From contig NZ_CP071503.1 of assembly GCF_017354945.1 (NCBI RefSeq), forward strand, positions 1,116,001 to 1,180,000: a stretch of DNA of 64,000 bases, in the 5' to 3' direction. Source of the DNA: Shewanella avicenniae (GTDB lineage Bacteria > Pseudomonadota > Gammaproteobacteria > Enterobacterales > Shewanellaceae). A program made the position numbers and the translations under genes. The notes under the pieces were generated by a model. The model had not been told where the DNA came from. It did no database searches and was given only the letters and a program-made list of their open reading frames with translations. Numbering within the stretch: position 1 is the stretch's first letter; each line of letters begins with the position of its first letter. Shown here one piece after another: positions 49,123 through 60,353 of this stretch.

Positions 49123-49460
49123 TCGGCGCGGCTTCTTCGACATCCTGTCTCGATTGCTCAACGGCTGCCCAACGCTCCTTCGCCGCGCCAAGGGAAATCG
49201 GTGCTGCATTCAGATTGAAGATGTTGATTAACTTGGCTAAATCTATTGTGTTAAATTGCATGTCCGCATAAATTAAGCGGTGAAAGTAACTAACTGTAAA
49301 ATCAAGTGGATAAACAAATTGAGGCACTAGTTCCATGTTCAGTTGCTGCGTGGTCTATTTCGCTGACATTGGGCTGACCATCGAAAAAGGGCCACTCTGA
49401 TTTGTGTCAGATTGTGATATTAGTAATGTTGTATTCTAACTAGTAGTCTTTTGAATCATA

Positions 49461-49787
49461 TTGTTGGGAGGCGTTATCGACATTTCATCCGAAACTATAT
49501 CGATTATAGCGGCGCTAATTTCAGGTTTATCGGCTTTGTACGCCCGTTGGGCAGTAAATGAGTCTAAAAAAGCCAACGAGCTAAATCGATTTAAAGCGCT
49601 TCTTGATTTAAAAGCTGGATACCTAAATGAGATGAATCAGCAATTGAAAGCTGCAAAAGATTGGGGACTTAATGATAGCTTTACTCAAGCTTGCCGCGAA
49701 AAATATGCAGAGGTCGATTCTAAGTATCGTGAAGTTTGTAGCGAGATCGATAAATTCCACATTAGCTTGGTAAACAACAAGCAATAA
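49461..49787 (+). CDS. Small membrane protein with coiled-coil tail
   Basis: Up to 108 aa. One hydrophobic segment (SIIAALISGLSALYA, about residues 14-28) is followed by a charged, helical region rich in Lys and Glu (AVNESKKANELNRFKALLDL onwards), likely a coiled coil in the cytoplasm. The start is unclear: TTG at 49461 or 49464 opens the frame, while the good site GGGAGG (49466-49471) points to a rare ATT at 49482. No family recognised. It stands alone in the accessory interval between the tRNA cluster and prs, with its own terminator. Confidence 0.55.
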   Translation: MLGGVIDISSETISIIAALISGLSALYARWAVNESKKANELNRFKALLDLKAGYLNEMNQQLKAAKDWGLNDSFTQACREKYAEVDSKYREVCSEIDKFHISLVNNKQ

Positions 49788-49813
49788 AAAACGCACCCTT
49801 GGGTGCGTTTTTT
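49786..49813. terminator. Bidirectional terminator after the small membrane protein gene
   Basis: Stem AAAAACGCACCC / GGGTGCGTTTTT with a TT loop, overlapping the stop codon of the small gene; it also serves prs on the minus strand. Confidence 0.88.
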
Positions 49814-49832
49814 GTCTCAATCAAGCAAGCGC

Positions 49833-50780
49833 TTATTGATGGAACATCGCTGAGATTGACTCTTCGTTGCTCACGCGGCGAATAGCTTCTGCCAGTACGC
49901 CTGACATGGTCAATTGGGTGACGCGACCTGAAGCTTGCATTTCAGCACTCAATGGGATGGTGTCAGTGATGATCACTTCATCAATCATTGATTCTTTGAT
50001 GTTGGTTGGTGCGTTACCAGAGAACACTGGGTGTGTTGCGTAAGCAAACACGCGGTTAGCGCCATGGGCTTTCAGTGCTTCAGCGGCTTTACAAAGTGTA
50101 CCGCCGGTATCGATCATATCGTCAACGATGATACAGTCACGGCCTTCAACATCACCGATGATGTGCATAACTTGCGCAACGTTCGCTTGTGGACGACGTT
50201 TGTCGATGATCGCTAAGTCTGAATCATCCATCAGTTTCGCAACAGCACGGGCACGTACTACGCCGCCGATGTCTGGAGAAACAACCACTGGATTTTCAAA
50301 CTTCTTAGACAGCATGTGTTCTAGCAGCACTGGGCTACCGAAAACGTTGTCTACTGGCACATCAAAGAAGCCTTGGATCTGCTCTGCGTGCAGGTCACAG
50401 GTCAGTACGCGGTCAACACCTACGCTAGACAGGAAGTCAGCCACTACTTTTGCAGTGATAGGTACACGAGCACTACGCACGCGACGGTCCTGACGAGCAT
50501 AACCGAAGTAAGGGATTACGGCGGTGATACGACCTGCCGAAGCACGACGCAGGGCATCAACCATAACCACCAATTCCATCAGGTTATCATTGGTAGGAGC
50601 ACAGGTGGATTGGATAATGAACACATCCGCACCACGTACATTTTCATTAATCTGTACGCTGATTTCACCATCGCTGAAACGGCCAACCGTGGCGTCTCCA
50701 AGCTTACAAAAAAGACGATCTGCGATCTTCTTGGCGAGACTGGGGGTGGCATTCCCAGCAAAGAGCTTAATGTCGGGCAC
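49833..50780 (-). CDS. prs: Ribose-phosphate pyrophosphokinase
   Basis: Makes PRPP from ribose 5-phosphate and ATP for nucleotides, His, Trp and NAD. 315 aa, class I length. The ATP site region [10 protein letters not shown] and the PRPP-binding loop [10 protein letters not shown] are intact. Downstream of ispE on the same strand, the order known from E. coli. Confidence 0.97.
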   Translation of the reverse strand: MPDIKLFAGNATPSLAKKIADRLFCKLGDATVGRFSDGEISVQINENVRGADVFIIQSTCAPTNDNLMELVVMVDALRRASAGRITAVIPYFGYARQDRRVRSARVPITAKVVADFLSSVGVDRVLTCDLHAEQIQGFFDVPVDNVFGSPVLLEHMLSKKFENPVVVSPDIGGVVRARAVAKLMDDSDLAIIDKRRPQANVAQVMHIIGDVEGRDCIIVDDMIDTGGTLCKAAEALKAHGANRVFAYATHPVFSGNAPTNIKESMIDEVIITDTIPLSAEMQASGRVTQLTMSGVLAEAIRRVSNEESISAMFHQ

Positions 50781-50856
50781 TTTAGGAACCTCGGGCGTTT
50801 GCTTTGTATAAGAACTGGGGGATAAAGTGACGCGCTTTATCCCTGAAGGAATCGGT

Positions 50857-51714
50857 TTAGAGTTCGCCTAAGCGGCTCATTAACGGGGAACGATTCAACC
50901 CCTTGGCAACAAATCCACGCAGGGTGGATGGCATTTGCTTAAAACAGCTTCGTGCTTGCTGCTCGTTGTCAAATTGACCAAATACACAGGCACCGGTACC
51001 GGTCATTCTAGACGGCGCATATTCTATCAGCCACGCCAGCGCATTGGCAACTTGCGAAAACTGCTCTGTGACCAATTTCTGACAGTCATTTTTCCATTCC
51101 GAGGACAATAAATCACACAATTGCAGTTTCGGCGTATCCCTTGGTAACGCTGGATGTTGAAATACTTCGGCGGTGGAAACATGCGCATCGGGCGCAATTA
51201 CCACATACCAGTGTTCATCTAAATCGACAGGTTGTAATTTTTCCCCGACACCTTCGGCAAACGCTGCATGACCGCGAATAAACACCGGCACATCAGCGCC
51301 GAGCTTAAGGCCGAGCGCGGCCAATTCGTCTACTGATAAGCCACATTGCCATAAGGCATTGAGCGCCACTAACGTGGTGGCCGCATCGGATGAGCCACCG
51401 CCTAAGCCGCCACCCATTGGCAGTTGTTTATCGAGCCAAATCTCCGCGCCTTGCTGGCAGTCAGCCGCTTGTTGTAGTGCTTTGGCGGCTTTCACAATCA
51501 AGTTGTCTTCGGCGGCAACATCCATAGCGATATTGCTACGCAGCACAATCTCAGGTTTGGCGGTGACTTTCACATCAAGCCAATCGCCAAAATCGACAAA
51601 CTGAAACAGGGTTTGCAGTTCGTGATAGCCATCGGCGCGACGGCCGTTGACGTGCAGAAAAAGGTTAAGCTTTGCTGGTGCTGGCCAGCCTAAAGATACA
51701 GTGTTGTCGCTCAT
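50857..51714 (-). CDS. ispE: 4-diphosphocytidyl-2-C-methyl-D-erythritol kinase
   Basis: GHMP kinase of the MEP isoprenoid pathway, 285 aa. Opening [26 protein letters not shown] and the ATP loop [17 protein letters not shown] are typical. It overlaps lolB by four bases. Confidence 0.95.
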   Translation of the reverse strand: MSDNTVSLGWPAPAKLNLFLHVNGRRADGYHELQTLFQFVDFGDWLDVKVTAKPEIVLRSNIAMDVAAEDNLIVKAAKALQQAADCQQGAEIWLDKQLPMGGGLGGGSSDAATTLVALNALWQCGLSVDELAALGLKLGADVPVFIRGHAAFAEGVGEKLQPVDLDEHWYVVIAPDAHVSTAEVFQHPALPRDTPKLQLCDLLSSEWKNDCQKLVTEQFSQVANALAWLIEYAPSRMTGTGACVFGQFDNEQQARSCFKQMPSTLRGFVAKGLNRSPLMSRLGEL

Positions 51715-52355
51715 TTAGCGGTTCCTTGCGGACGTTTTTCGGTAAGCGCTTGCCATTCATTCAGTTGAATTTTTAGCGAAAGCTCACCGCGTTCTAATGT
51801 CAGTAAGCGTGGTAATTGGTTGCTCTGTAATGTTTGCCAACTTTTATAGTCAATCTGCCACGGGGGTAATTGTCTGGCATCTTGCAACTTTTGCGGCAAG
51901 CCTTGCGCATCGGTTTTGATGATTGTGGCGTTGCCCGGCAGCCCCACAATCCACTGCGGCAGTTGGCTAATGGGGATTTGCCAGCCGCTTAGATGCTGTA
52001 GCAGCTCAGTGGCGTTAGCGCCTTGATAAGTGTTGCCGTCCACTTCAAGTGTCGCTGAGCGATTGTTCGACGTGAGCAGCATTAACGTGGAACCAATCAT
52101 ACTGGTCAGCCGCAGCTCTTCCGATTCAGGCGTATGTAACCAATAGAGGTTGGTACTGAATTTTTGTTCAGGGGTTTTGACCGCGATTTTGCCTTTTAAC
52201 TCCCATGCTTTGGCTTGGCTCACCTGCGTCACTTGGGTGGGTTGCCACGCGCTTGGTGGCGTAATGCCACAGCCGCTCAATAACCAACTGCTCACGATTA
52301 GTACCGTTAGCTTGGTAAGAATATTGGAGATTGCTAATTTTGTGAGAGGCTTCAA
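51711..52355 (-). CDS. lolB: Outer-membrane lipoprotein receptor LolB
   Basis: 214-aa lipoprotein that accepts lipoproteins from LolA and inserts them in the outer membrane. Lipobox LLSGC with Cys29; [21 protein letters not shown] is the usual first strands of the LolB fold. First gene of lolB-ispE-prs, divergent from hemA over 271 bases. Confidence 0.93.
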   Translation of the reverse strand: MKPLTKLAISNILTKLTVLIVSSWLLSGCGITPPSAWQPTQVTQVSQAKAWELKGKIAVKTPEQKFSTNLYWLHTPESEELRLTSMIGSTLMLLTSNNRSATLEVDGNTYQGANATELLQHLSGWQIPISQLPQWIVGLPGNATIIKTDAQGLPQKLQDARQLPPWQIDYKSWQTLQSNQLPRLLTLERGELSLKIQLNEWQALTEKRPQGTAK

Positions 52356-52626
52356 ATTAATCGTCGCTGATTCAAATTTTGATGGTGACTATGATACGAG
52401 CCCTTTGCGTTCCGAAACAACATATGTCTAAATGCGGCTCAATCAGCTTTTGCTGTTATTGAATTGAATTTGAGCAAGTATTGGTAAATAAACAAGATTA
52501 AAAGAGTTAAATAGACTTTTTTTATCTTTATTCGGTTTTGTTAAGCGTATTCTGTTTTTAGATTTGTCGATTCAGTAGAATGTTCGCATACAGATAGAAT
52601 GACGCTAAGAGTCCAGAACGAGTCAG
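52356..52626. promoter_or_regulatory. lolB-hemA divergent promoter region
   Basis: 271 AT-rich bases between the two starts. It must hold promoters for both directions. Several TA-rich hexamers occur but no pair with correct spacing is convincing. Confidence 0.4.
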
Positions 52627-53877
52627 ATGAGCCTAGTAGCAATTGGTATTAACCACAGAACTGCCACTGTTGACTTGCGCGAGAAAGTCGCCTTTTCCCC
52701 AGATACTATTCATGAAGCGATGAAGAGTCTTGCGCAGCAAGCGGGCAGTGGTGAAGCAGTGATCGTGTCTACCTGCAACAGAACAGAACTTTACTGTAAC
52801 ACTGAAAATGCTCAGCAAGTCGTGCAATGGTTAGAGCAGTATCATGCACTCAACCATGACGAGGTTGCCCCATGCCTTTACCAACATGAAGGCCAAAAAG
52901 CGGTTCAACATCTGATGCGCGTTGCATCAGGGTTAGATTCACTAGTACTCGGTGAACCGCAAATTTTAGGGCAGGTGAAGCAGGCATTTTCAAAAGCGAA
53001 AGAGTCTGGCACTGTTGCTGCGACCATGGATCGCCTGTTCCAAAACACCTTCTCCGTTGCCAAAAAAGTCCGCACTGAAACCGAAATCGGTTCTTCTGCT
53101 GTGTCGGTGGCGTTTGCCGCCGTGGTGATGGCGAAACAGATTTTCTCTTCCTTGAGCAACACTAAGGTGCTGTTGGTGGGTGCCGGTGAAACCATCGAGT
53201 TGGTGGCGCGTCACCTCAAAGAAAACGGCGTAGCCGCAATGGTGGTGGCAAACCGTACGCTTTCACGCGCTCAAGCCATGTGTGAAGAGTTCAACGCTCA
53301 AGCAATTACGCTAGAACAGATCCCAGACTATCTGCCAAAAGCCGATATCGTGATATCCTCTACCGCCAGCCCACTGCCGATACTTGGTAAAGGCATGGTG
53401 GAAAAAGCGCTGAAGCAGCGCCGCCATCAACCTATGTTGCTGGTTGATATTGCGGTACCTCGGGATATAGAAGCAGAAGTCGCAGACTTAGATGACGCTT
53501 ATCTGTACACCGTGGACGATCTGCAAAGCATCGTGGAACAGAATATGGCTTCACGCCGTGAAGCCGCCGAAGAAGCGGAACTTATTACTGAAGAGCAATC
53601 TCACGAGTTTATGAAGTGGGTGCGCTCATTAGAGTCTGTCGACAGCATTCGTGAATATCGTACCCATTCCAATGAGATTAAAGATGAACTGTTGGAACGG
53701 GCGCTACACAAATTAACGCAGGGCAGTAATGCAGAGGAAGTGCTTCGTGAATTGGCTAATCGCCTGACGAACAAACTTATTCATGCGCCAACACAAGCGT
53801 TAACCGTAGCCAGTCGCCACGGCGATCTCAATGCACTTGGACAACTAAGAACCGCGCTCGGCTTAGATAAAGACTAA
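52627..53877 (+). CDS. hemA: Glutamyl-tRNA reductase
   Basis: First step of the C5 heme route: reduces Glu-tRNA to glutamate-1-semialdehyde. 416 aa. The catalytic Cys lies in [11 protein letters not shown] near residue 50; the NADPH domain has [16 protein letters not shown], and a C-terminal dimerisation helix follows. Heads the hemA-prfA-prmC run, with prfA 14 bases on. Confidence 0.96.
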   Translation: MSLVAIGINHRTATVDLREKVAFSPDTIHEAMKSLAQQAGSGEAVIVSTCNRTELYCNTENAQQVVQWLEQYHALNHDEVAPCLYQHEGQKAVQHLMRVASGLDSLVLGEPQILGQVKQAFSKAKESGTVAATMDRLFQNTFSVAKKVRTETEIGSSAVSVAFAAVVMAKQIFSSLSNTKVLLVGAGETIELVARHLKENGVAAMVVANRTLSRAQAMCEEFNAQAITLEQIPDYLPKADIVISSTASPLPILGKGMVEKALKQRRHQPMLLVDIAVPRDIEAEVADLDDAYLYTVDDLQSIVEQNMASRREAAEEAELITEEQSHEFMKWVRSLESVDSIREYRTHSNEIKDELLERALHKLTQGSNAEEVLRELANRLTNKLIHAPTQALTVASRHGDLNALGQLRTALGLDKD

Positions 53878-53891
53878 GGTTAGCGAGCTAA

Positions 53892-54977
53892 ATGAAGGAT
53901 TCCGTCATCCGCAAGCTGGAAGGCTTAGCGGAGCGTTATGAAGAAGTGCAGGCGTTGCTGAGCGATGCTGGCGTTATCTCTGATCAAGACAGATTTCGTG
54001 GTCTGTCCAAAGAATATGCACAACTCGAAGATGTCGTGAAGGGTTTTAGCGCGTTTAAGCAAGCACAAGCTGACTTAGAAACCGCTGAAGAGATGCTTCA
54101 TGAAGATGATCCTGAGCTGAAAGAGATGGCTCAGGATGAGTTGAAAGCTGCCAAACAGACGCTTGAGCGTCTTGAAGGCGAGCTACAAATCCTGTTGTTA
54201 CCTAAAGATCCTAACGACGAAACCAACGCCTTTTTGGAAATCCGTGCCGGAGCTGGTGGCGATGAAGCCGCGATTTTCGCGGGTGATCTGTTCCGTATGT
54301 ACAGCCGTTATGCTGAAGCGCGTCGTTGGCAAGTCGAAGTCGTCAGCTCAAACGAAGGCGAGCATGGCGGTTTCAAAGAAGTCATTGCCCGCGTAGTGGG
54401 TGATGGCGTCTATGGCCGGTTGAAGTTTGAATCTGGCGGTCATCGTGTCCAACGCGTACCAGAAACTGAATCTCAAGGCCGTGTGCACACCTCCGCATGT
54501 ACTGTAGCGGTCATGCACGAGGTGCCAGAAGCCGCGGCGGTTGAAATCAACCCAGCAGATCTGCGTATTGATACCTTCCGCTCCTCTGGTGCGGGTGGTC
54601 AGCACGTTAACAAAACCGATTCTGCTATCCGTATTACCCACTTACCTACCGGCTTGGTGGTGGAGTGTCAGGACGAGCGTTCACAGCACAAAAACAAGGC
54701 GCGCGCCTTGAGCGTGTTGGCTGCGCGTTTGCAAGCCGCTGAAGATGAAAAACGCCGCAGTGCTGAGGAATCTACTCGCCGTTCATTGGTGGGCAGTGGT
54801 GACCGCTCGGAACGTATTCGTACTTATAACTTCCCGCAAGGACGTTGTAGCGAACACCGTATCAACCTCACCCTGTATCGCCTTAATGAAATCATGGAAG
54901 GTGACTTGGATCAGTTGATTGATCCATTGCTTCAGGAGTATCAGGCGGATCAACTCGCCGCGCTCGCTGATGACTAA
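53892..54977 (+). CDS. prfA: Peptide chain release factor 1
   Basis: 361 aa factor reading UAA and UAG. The codon-recognition PxT motif is PET in [10 protein letters not shown] (PAT in E. coli, PET in other bacteria). GGQ is in [14 protein letters not shown], the site methylated by PrmC, whose gene follows after 12 bases. Confidence 0.97.
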   Translation: MKDSVIRKLEGLAERYEEVQALLSDAGVISDQDRFRGLSKEYAQLEDVVKGFSAFKQAQADLETAEEMLHEDDPELKEMAQDELKAAKQTLERLEGELQILLLPKDPNDETNAFLEIRAGAGGDEAAIFAGDLFRMYSRYAEARRWQVEVVSSNEGEHGGFKEVIARVVGDGVYGRLKFESGGHRVQRVPETESQGRVHTSACTVAVMHEVPEAAAVEINPADLRIDTFRSSGAGGQHVNKTDSAIRITHLPTGLVVECQDERSQHKNKARALSVLAARLQAAEDEKRRSAEESTRRSLVGSGDRSERIRTYNFPQGRCSEHRINLTLYRLNEIMEGDLDQLIDPLLQEYQADQLAALADD

Positions 54978-54989
54978 GGAGTGATAGGC

Positions 54990-55835
54990 ATGAACAAACT
55001 CACGATTGGCGAGGCCGTTAAATGGGCGGTGGCACAACTGGCCACCAGTTCAGAGTCGGCGCAAATCGACGCAGAAGTATTACTGCTGCATTGCCTCGGC
55101 AAAGCGCGCAGTTTCATCTACAGTTGGCCGGAGCGGCCACTGAGTGAAGAACAACAGCGGCAATTTGAAGCCTTAGTTGGCCGTCGCGCCAAGGGGACGC
55201 CAGTGGCGCACATCCTCGGTGAGCGTGAGTTTTGGTCTTTGCCATTTATGGTCAACGATTCTACCTTGATCCCCCGCGCGGATACCGAGATCTTGGTAGA
55301 AACCGCATTGAATCTCAATCTTCCCGCCGCTACTCAAGCACTTGACTTAGGCACGGGCACGGGGGCGATTGCCTTGGCATTAGCCCACGAGCGTCCACAG
55401 TGGCAGATGACCGCCGTGGATAAAGTGGCTGATGCCGTTGCGCTGGCTCAGGCCAACCGCGAGCGGCTCAAGTTACCGCAGGTTGAAATTCTGCAGAGTG
55501 ATTGGTTCAGTGCTGTCAGTGGCCGTAAATTCGATCTGATTGTGTCTAATCCGCCTTATATTGCTGAGGCAGATGAGCATTTGGATGCTGGTGATGTGCG
55601 CTTTGAGCCGCGTTCAGCGTTGACTGCCGCCAATGATGGATTTGCTGACCTGTTCCATATTGCCGAACATGCACGGCAGTATCTGCATCAAGGCGGTTAT
55701 ATCCTGTTGGAGCACGGCTACACCCAAGGCCCAACGGTGCGGGCTGAATTGCAGCGTTTAGGTTATCAAAACGTTGCAACCGTGCGTGACTTTGGCTCCA
55801 ACGAGCGTTGTTCGCTGGGAACTTGGCTCGGTTAA
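54990..55835 (+). CDS. prmC: Release factor glutamine methyltransferase PrmC
   Basis: SAM-dependent enzyme that methylates the GGQ glutamine of release factors. 281 aa; helical N-terminal domain, SAM loop DLGTGTGAIALAL, catalytic NPPY in LIVSNPPYIAE. ATG 54990 chosen because AAGGAG lies 8 bases upstream; a GTG at 54981 overlaps that site. Confidence 0.95.
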   Translation: MNKLTIGEAVKWAVAQLATSSESAQIDAEVLLLHCLGKARSFIYSWPERPLSEEQQRQFEALVGRRAKGTPVAHILGEREFWSLPFMVNDSTLIPRADTEILVETALNLNLPAATQALDLGTGTGAIALALAHERPQWQMTAVDKVADAVALAQANRERLKLPQVEILQSDWFSAVSGRKFDLIVSNPPYIAEADEHLDAGDVRFEPRSALTAANDGFADLFHIAEHARQYLHQGGYILLEHGYTQGPTVRAELQRLGYQNVATVRDFGSNERCSLGTWLG

Positions 55836-55970
55836 CACTGCTCAATCACTTGAAAGTTGCTGCTTTTATCCCCAGATCACCACTATGGCGCAATCCATCT
55901 TCGCTATCCGGTTGGAGAGCCACTGCGCCATAGGTTACACTGTCGCCTTTGATCTCGACGGCGAAATTTC

Positions 55971-56363
55971 ATGGATAATATGTACACGATTTACACCGCA
56001 GTTAAGCATTTTCATCTACTGATGATTGGCCTAAGTGTGATGTTGTTTATTGCGCGCTTTGGCATGAAGCTAAAAGGTTCTGCGTTACTGCAAAAGAAGT
56101 GGTTGCGTATTGCACCGCACGCAATTGACACCTTGTTGTTACTCTCCGGGATTTCGCTCAGCGTTATCATCAGCCAATACCCCTTCGTTGACGGTTGGAT
56201 TACTGAAAAGCTGGTGGCAGTGATTGCATATATCGTGCTGGCGGCTATCGCAATGAAGGCCAATCGCGGCACCATGTTCCGCATTTTTGCTTTTGTTGGT
56301 GCCTTGGGCTGGTTGGCGTTTGCGGCCAAGTTAGCCGTGCTAAAACGGGTGGTATTTTTCTAA
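55971..56363 (+). CDS. SirB2-family membrane protein
   Basis: 130 aa with four hydrophobic segments, the SirB2 layout (YTAVKHFHLLMIGLSV opening). An ATG three codons in is a possible start. Its place between prmC and the sirB1-like gene matches E. coli ychQ-ychA. Function unknown. Confidence 0.85.
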   Translation: MDNMYTIYTAVKHFHLLMIGLSVMLFIARFGMKLKGSALLQKKWLRIAPHAIDTLLLLSGISLSVIISQYPFVDGWITEKLVAVIAYIVLAAIAMKANRGTMFRIFAFVGALGWLAFAAKLAVLKRVVFF

Positions 56364-56366
56364 GTG

Positions 56367-57158
56367 ATGAAAAAATTTTCCTTTAATGACAAATCATTGA
56401 CCTTACCAGATAGTGCGTTTGAACTGGTTGAACACTTAGGGTTTAACTCAGTAAAACAGGCACAATGGGCGTGGTTTGAGTTATCGGGTGCTGTTGTCAG
56501 TCATTATCTGGCCGATGAAGCGCAGCGCCTGCAAGCGCTGTTGAATTTCTTTTATAAAGAGCGTGGTTTTAAAGCGGCGGATGAGTATTTCTCCATCGCT
56601 GCCGCCGACTTAGGCATGTGCTTTATGCTGCGGCGCGGTAACTCCACCACCTTAGCAACGGCGTTGATGCTGTTAGCGCGGCAACTCGATTTGCCGATGC
56701 AGTTGTTGTTGCTGCCGGGCACTACGGTGATTGCGTGCGAGTCAGCAGGCGAGTTTCGTTATATTGACCCGCTCACCGGCAACTTTTTGTCGCGTCATCA
56801 TCTGCACGCGTTAGTCAAAGGTGAACTCGGTAATGCTGCGCCATTTAAAGCACGTTATCTCAAGCCCGGCAGTAATAAACTCATATTGATGCGGATGATG
56901 AGCGAGCTAAAAGCCGCGTGTGTGTTGACCCATGAATTTGAAGCGGCAATGGAATGCTGTAATTTGATGCTGGAATGGTTCCCTGATGAGCTAAATCTGC
57001 ATCGTGAGCGAGCCTTTATTGCCCATCAGCTGGGCGCGATTCATGTGGCAACCGCTGATTTACAATTTTTTATTGATAACAATCCCCACGATCCTATGGT
57101 GGAATTGGTGAAGATGCAGCTGCGCGAACTCGGTGAGGAGTCGCAGACCTTTCACTGA
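56367..57158 (+). CDS. SirB1-family protein (transglutaminase-like, TPR)
   Basis: 263 aa soluble protein. The N-terminal two thirds resemble a transglutaminase-like fold; the C-terminal part is helical and TPR-like (ECCNLMLEWFPDELNLHRERAF). It matches E. coli YchA by position and by sequence recollection. The ATG at 56367 lies four bases after the sirB2 stop. Function unknown. Confidence 0.82.
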   Translation: MKKFSFNDKSLTLPDSAFELVEHLGFNSVKQAQWAWFELSGAVVSHYLADEAQRLQALLNFFYKERGFKAADEYFSIAAADLGMCFMLRRGNSTTLATALMLLARQLDLPMQLLLLPGTTVIACESAGEFRYIDPLTGNFLSRHHLHALVKGELGNAAPFKARYLKPGSNKLILMRMMSELKAACVLTHEFEAAMECCNLMLEWFPDELNLHRERAFIAHQLGAIHVATADLQFFIDNNPHDPMVELVKMQLRELGEESQTFH

Positions 57159-57205
57159 TCCTTCAGCTGGTTAGGGGGAGTAGACTTCTGGGAGAACCCT
57201 TGTTT

Positions 57206-58450
57206 ATGACGACCGCTCTGGTTACCAACGACGCTACGGCGCTGGGCTTGCTGGCCGCCATATTAGGATTTGTGTTTTACACCAACAGCAGTGAACATCC
57301 ATTTTGGCAGAAGTTTTACCGCTTTGTGCCAGCGCTGTTGTTGTGTTACTTCATTCCTTCACTGTTAAACACCTTTGGTATTGTCGATGGCCATGAATCA
57401 AAATTGTATTTTGTGGCCTCACGCTATCTGCTTCCTGCTTGTTTGGTGCTATTGATTCTCAGTGTGGATTTAAAAGCGATTTTAAGTCTCGGCCCCAAAG
57501 CATTAATGATGTTTTTGACCGGTACCTTGGGCATCGTCATCGGCGGGCCGATTGCGCTACTGATTATGTCGGCGATTGATCCATCGTTAACAGGCAACCA
57601 CGGTCCGGATGCGGTGTGGCGCGGCATGACCACTCTGGCGGGCAGCTGGATTGGCGGTGGTGCCAACCAAGCGGCAATGAAAGAAGTGTATGACGTGGGT
57701 GGCAACATCTTCTCGGTGATGGTGACCGTCGATGTGATTGTTGCCAACATCTGGATGGCAGTGTTGCTGTTCCTCGCGTCAAACGCGAAGAAGATTGATA
57801 CCGCAACCGGTGCGGATACTTCGGCGATTGATAGCCTGCGTGAAAAAGTCGAAAAATATCACGCGGAAAATGCCCGTATTCCGAGCTTGCGTGACTTAAT
57901 GTTGATAGTCGCAGTAGGTTTTGCGGTGACTGGTGTTGCCCATTTCTGTGCCGATTGGTTAGCGCCGTTCTTTAGTGAGCACTATCCTTGGACCGAAAAA
58001 TATAGCCTGACCTCTTCGTTCTTCTGGTTGGTGGTGATTGTGACCACTGTCGGGTTGGCAATGTCATTTACCCCTGCACGCCATTTAGAAGCGGCAGGCG
58101 CCTCGAAAGTTGGCTCTGCGTATCTGTATATTCTGGTGGCGACCATTGGTTTGCATATGGATGTCACCAAAATCCTCGATACGCCAGAATACTTCTTCCT
58201 TGGCATTATTTGGATGATTGTTCATGCCGGATTAATGCTGCTGGTGGCGAAACTTATCCGTGCGCCGCTGTTTTACATGGCGGTGGGCAGCCAAGCCAAC
58301 GTGGGTGGTGCTGCATCGGCGCCGGTGGTGGCTGCGGCATTCCACCCTGCGCTGGCACCCGTTGGCGTATTGCTGGCGGTATTTGGTTATGCGCTCGGCA
58401 CCTATATGGCGTGGTTGTGTGGCCAGTTATTGCAAGTCGTGGGTAACTAA
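57206..58450 (+). CDS. DUF819-family membrane protein
   Basis: Polytopic protein of about 414 aa with roughly ten to twelve membrane segments. WRGMTTLAGSWIGGGANQAAMKE and GSQANVGGAASAPVVAAA are the two repeated re-entrant-like motifs known in DUF819 (YjcL) proteins, a fold related to anion/solute transporters. ATG 57206 follows GGGAG by 11 bases; a TTG at 57200 is possible. It sits between sirB1 and kdsA, which are neighbours in E. coli. Substrate unknown. Confidence 0.82.
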   Translation: MTTALVTNDATALGLLAAILGFVFYTNSSEHPFWQKFYRFVPALLLCYFIPSLLNTFGIVDGHESKLYFVASRYLLPACLVLLILSVDLKAILSLGPKALMMFLTGTLGIVIGGPIALLIMSAIDPSLTGNHGPDAVWRGMTTLAGSWIGGGANQAAMKEVYDVGGNIFSVMVTVDVIVANIWMAVLLFLASNAKKIDTATGADTSAIDSLREKVEKYHAENARIPSLRDLMLIVAVGFAVTGVAHFCADWLAPFFSEHYPWTEKYSLTSSFFWLVVIVTTVGLAMSFTPARHLEAAGASKVGSAYLYILVATIGLHMDVTKILDTPEYFFLGIIWMIVHAGLMLLVAKLIRAPLFYMAVGSQANVGGAASAPVVAAAFHPALAPVGVLLAVFGYALGTYMAWLCGQLLQVVGN

Positions 58451-58457
58451 TTGTTAA

Positions 58458-59345
<888 letters not shown>

Positions 59346-59378
59346 GCTATAGCCGTCGTTACGGCTCATGCTATTGTG

Positions 59379-59404
59379 CAACGCTCGGTTTTCGCCGAGC
59401 GTTG
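59379..59404 (+). terminator. Hairpin after kdsA
   Basis: Ten-base arms CAACGCTCGG / CCGAGCGTTG with a six-base loop, followed by TTGTTT. A fair but not strong intrinsic terminator. Confidence 0.65.
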
Positions 59405-59436
59405 TTGTTTCTGGCCTCGCAAATGGACGCTGATTG

Positions 59437-60309
59437 ATGTGGATTTTGTTTACCCTGTTTGCCGCTTTTATGCAGGCGTGGCGCAATGCTTTTCAAAGCC
59501 AGCTAAGCCGTGATGTTAAAACGGCAGGGGTCACCCTCGCGCGCTTTATCTATGCAGGGCCATTGGCGTGGCTGTATTTAGGCGCGCTGTACCTTTGGCA
59601 ACCTACGAGCCTGCCTCAGCTGTGGGGCAAAGGCGGAATGTTTATTTTGGGCGCGGCAGTGATGCAAATTGTCGCTACCGCCTTGATGGTACAGCTGTTT
59701 AAGCTGAAAAACTTTGCCGTTGGCGCTGGGTTGGCCAAGAGTGAAGCCTTGGTCGCGGCGATCCTCGGCGTGTTGTTTTTCGGGACCACGCTGACGAGCT
59801 TAGGTTGGCTTGGGGTTGTGCTTGGTACTATCGCCGTGTTTTTGCTCAGTGCGGGCAGTGCGCTGCGCAGCCTTTCGTGGCGTACCATTTTGCTTGGGCT
59901 CGCCAGTGGTGGCTGTTTTGCACTGACCTCCTTGTGGGTGCGTGAAGCAAGCTTGAATCTTCAATTACCGTTTCCGCATCGTGCTGCGTGGGTATTGGCT
60001 TTGGTGATCACTACGCAAACCCTGTTGTTGGTGGGCTGGCTATGGTTGGCAGACCGAGCCACCTTGCTGGCACTGTGGCAACGGCCGAAGCTGACAGTTG
60101 CCACCAGTGTGAGCAGTTTTCTGGGCTCATTTGGTTGGTTCAGTGCAATGTCGCTCACGGCGGTGCCTTACGTGAAGACGCTTGGCCAAGTGGAAGTGTT
60201 TTTTATGATGTTGGTGTCGTTCTTCTGGCTGAAACAGCCCGTCAAAGTCAAAGATATGAGCGGCCTTGTGCTCATCGCCATCGCCGCTATTTTAGTGTTG
60301 TGGAACTAA
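59437..60309 (+). CDS. EamA-family (DMT) transporter
   Basis: About 290 aa with ten hydrophobic segments; WILFTLFAAFMQAWRNAFQS is the first. Different from the EamA gene at 4.9 kb. Start at ATG 59437 (a TTG precedes it). Substrate unknown. It is convergent with panE across a hairpin. Confidence 0.82.
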   Translation: MWILFTLFAAFMQAWRNAFQSQLSRDVKTAGVTLARFIYAGPLAWLYLGALYLWQPTSLPQLWGKGGMFILGAAVMQIVATALMVQLFKLKNFAVGAGLAKSEALVAAILGVLFFGTTLTSLGWLGVVLGTIAVFLLSAGSALRSLSWRTILLGLASGGCFALTSLWVREASLNLQLPFPHRAAWVLALVITTQTLLLVGWLWLADRATLLALWQRPKLTVATSVSSFLGSFGWFSAMSLTAVPYVKTLGQVEVFFMMLVSFFWLKQPVKVKDMSGLVLIAIAAILVLWN

Positions 60310-60322
60310 GCGACTAAGCGAA

Positions 60323-60353
60323 TGCGCCAATTAATGCTGGCTTAGTTGGCGCA
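60323..60353. terminator. Hairpin between the convergent EamA and panE genes
   Basis: TGCGCCAA and TTGGCGCA, 8 bp, with a 15-base loop, overlapping the panE stop. No T run, so termination is doubtful. Confidence 0.4.

Noticed and set aside
48866..49336. 156-codon minus-strand frame over the hairpin array
   Set aside because: No ribosome site, no domain; its residues are dictated by the palindromes, and overlapping plus-strand frames of similar length exist. Reported as a repeat instead.
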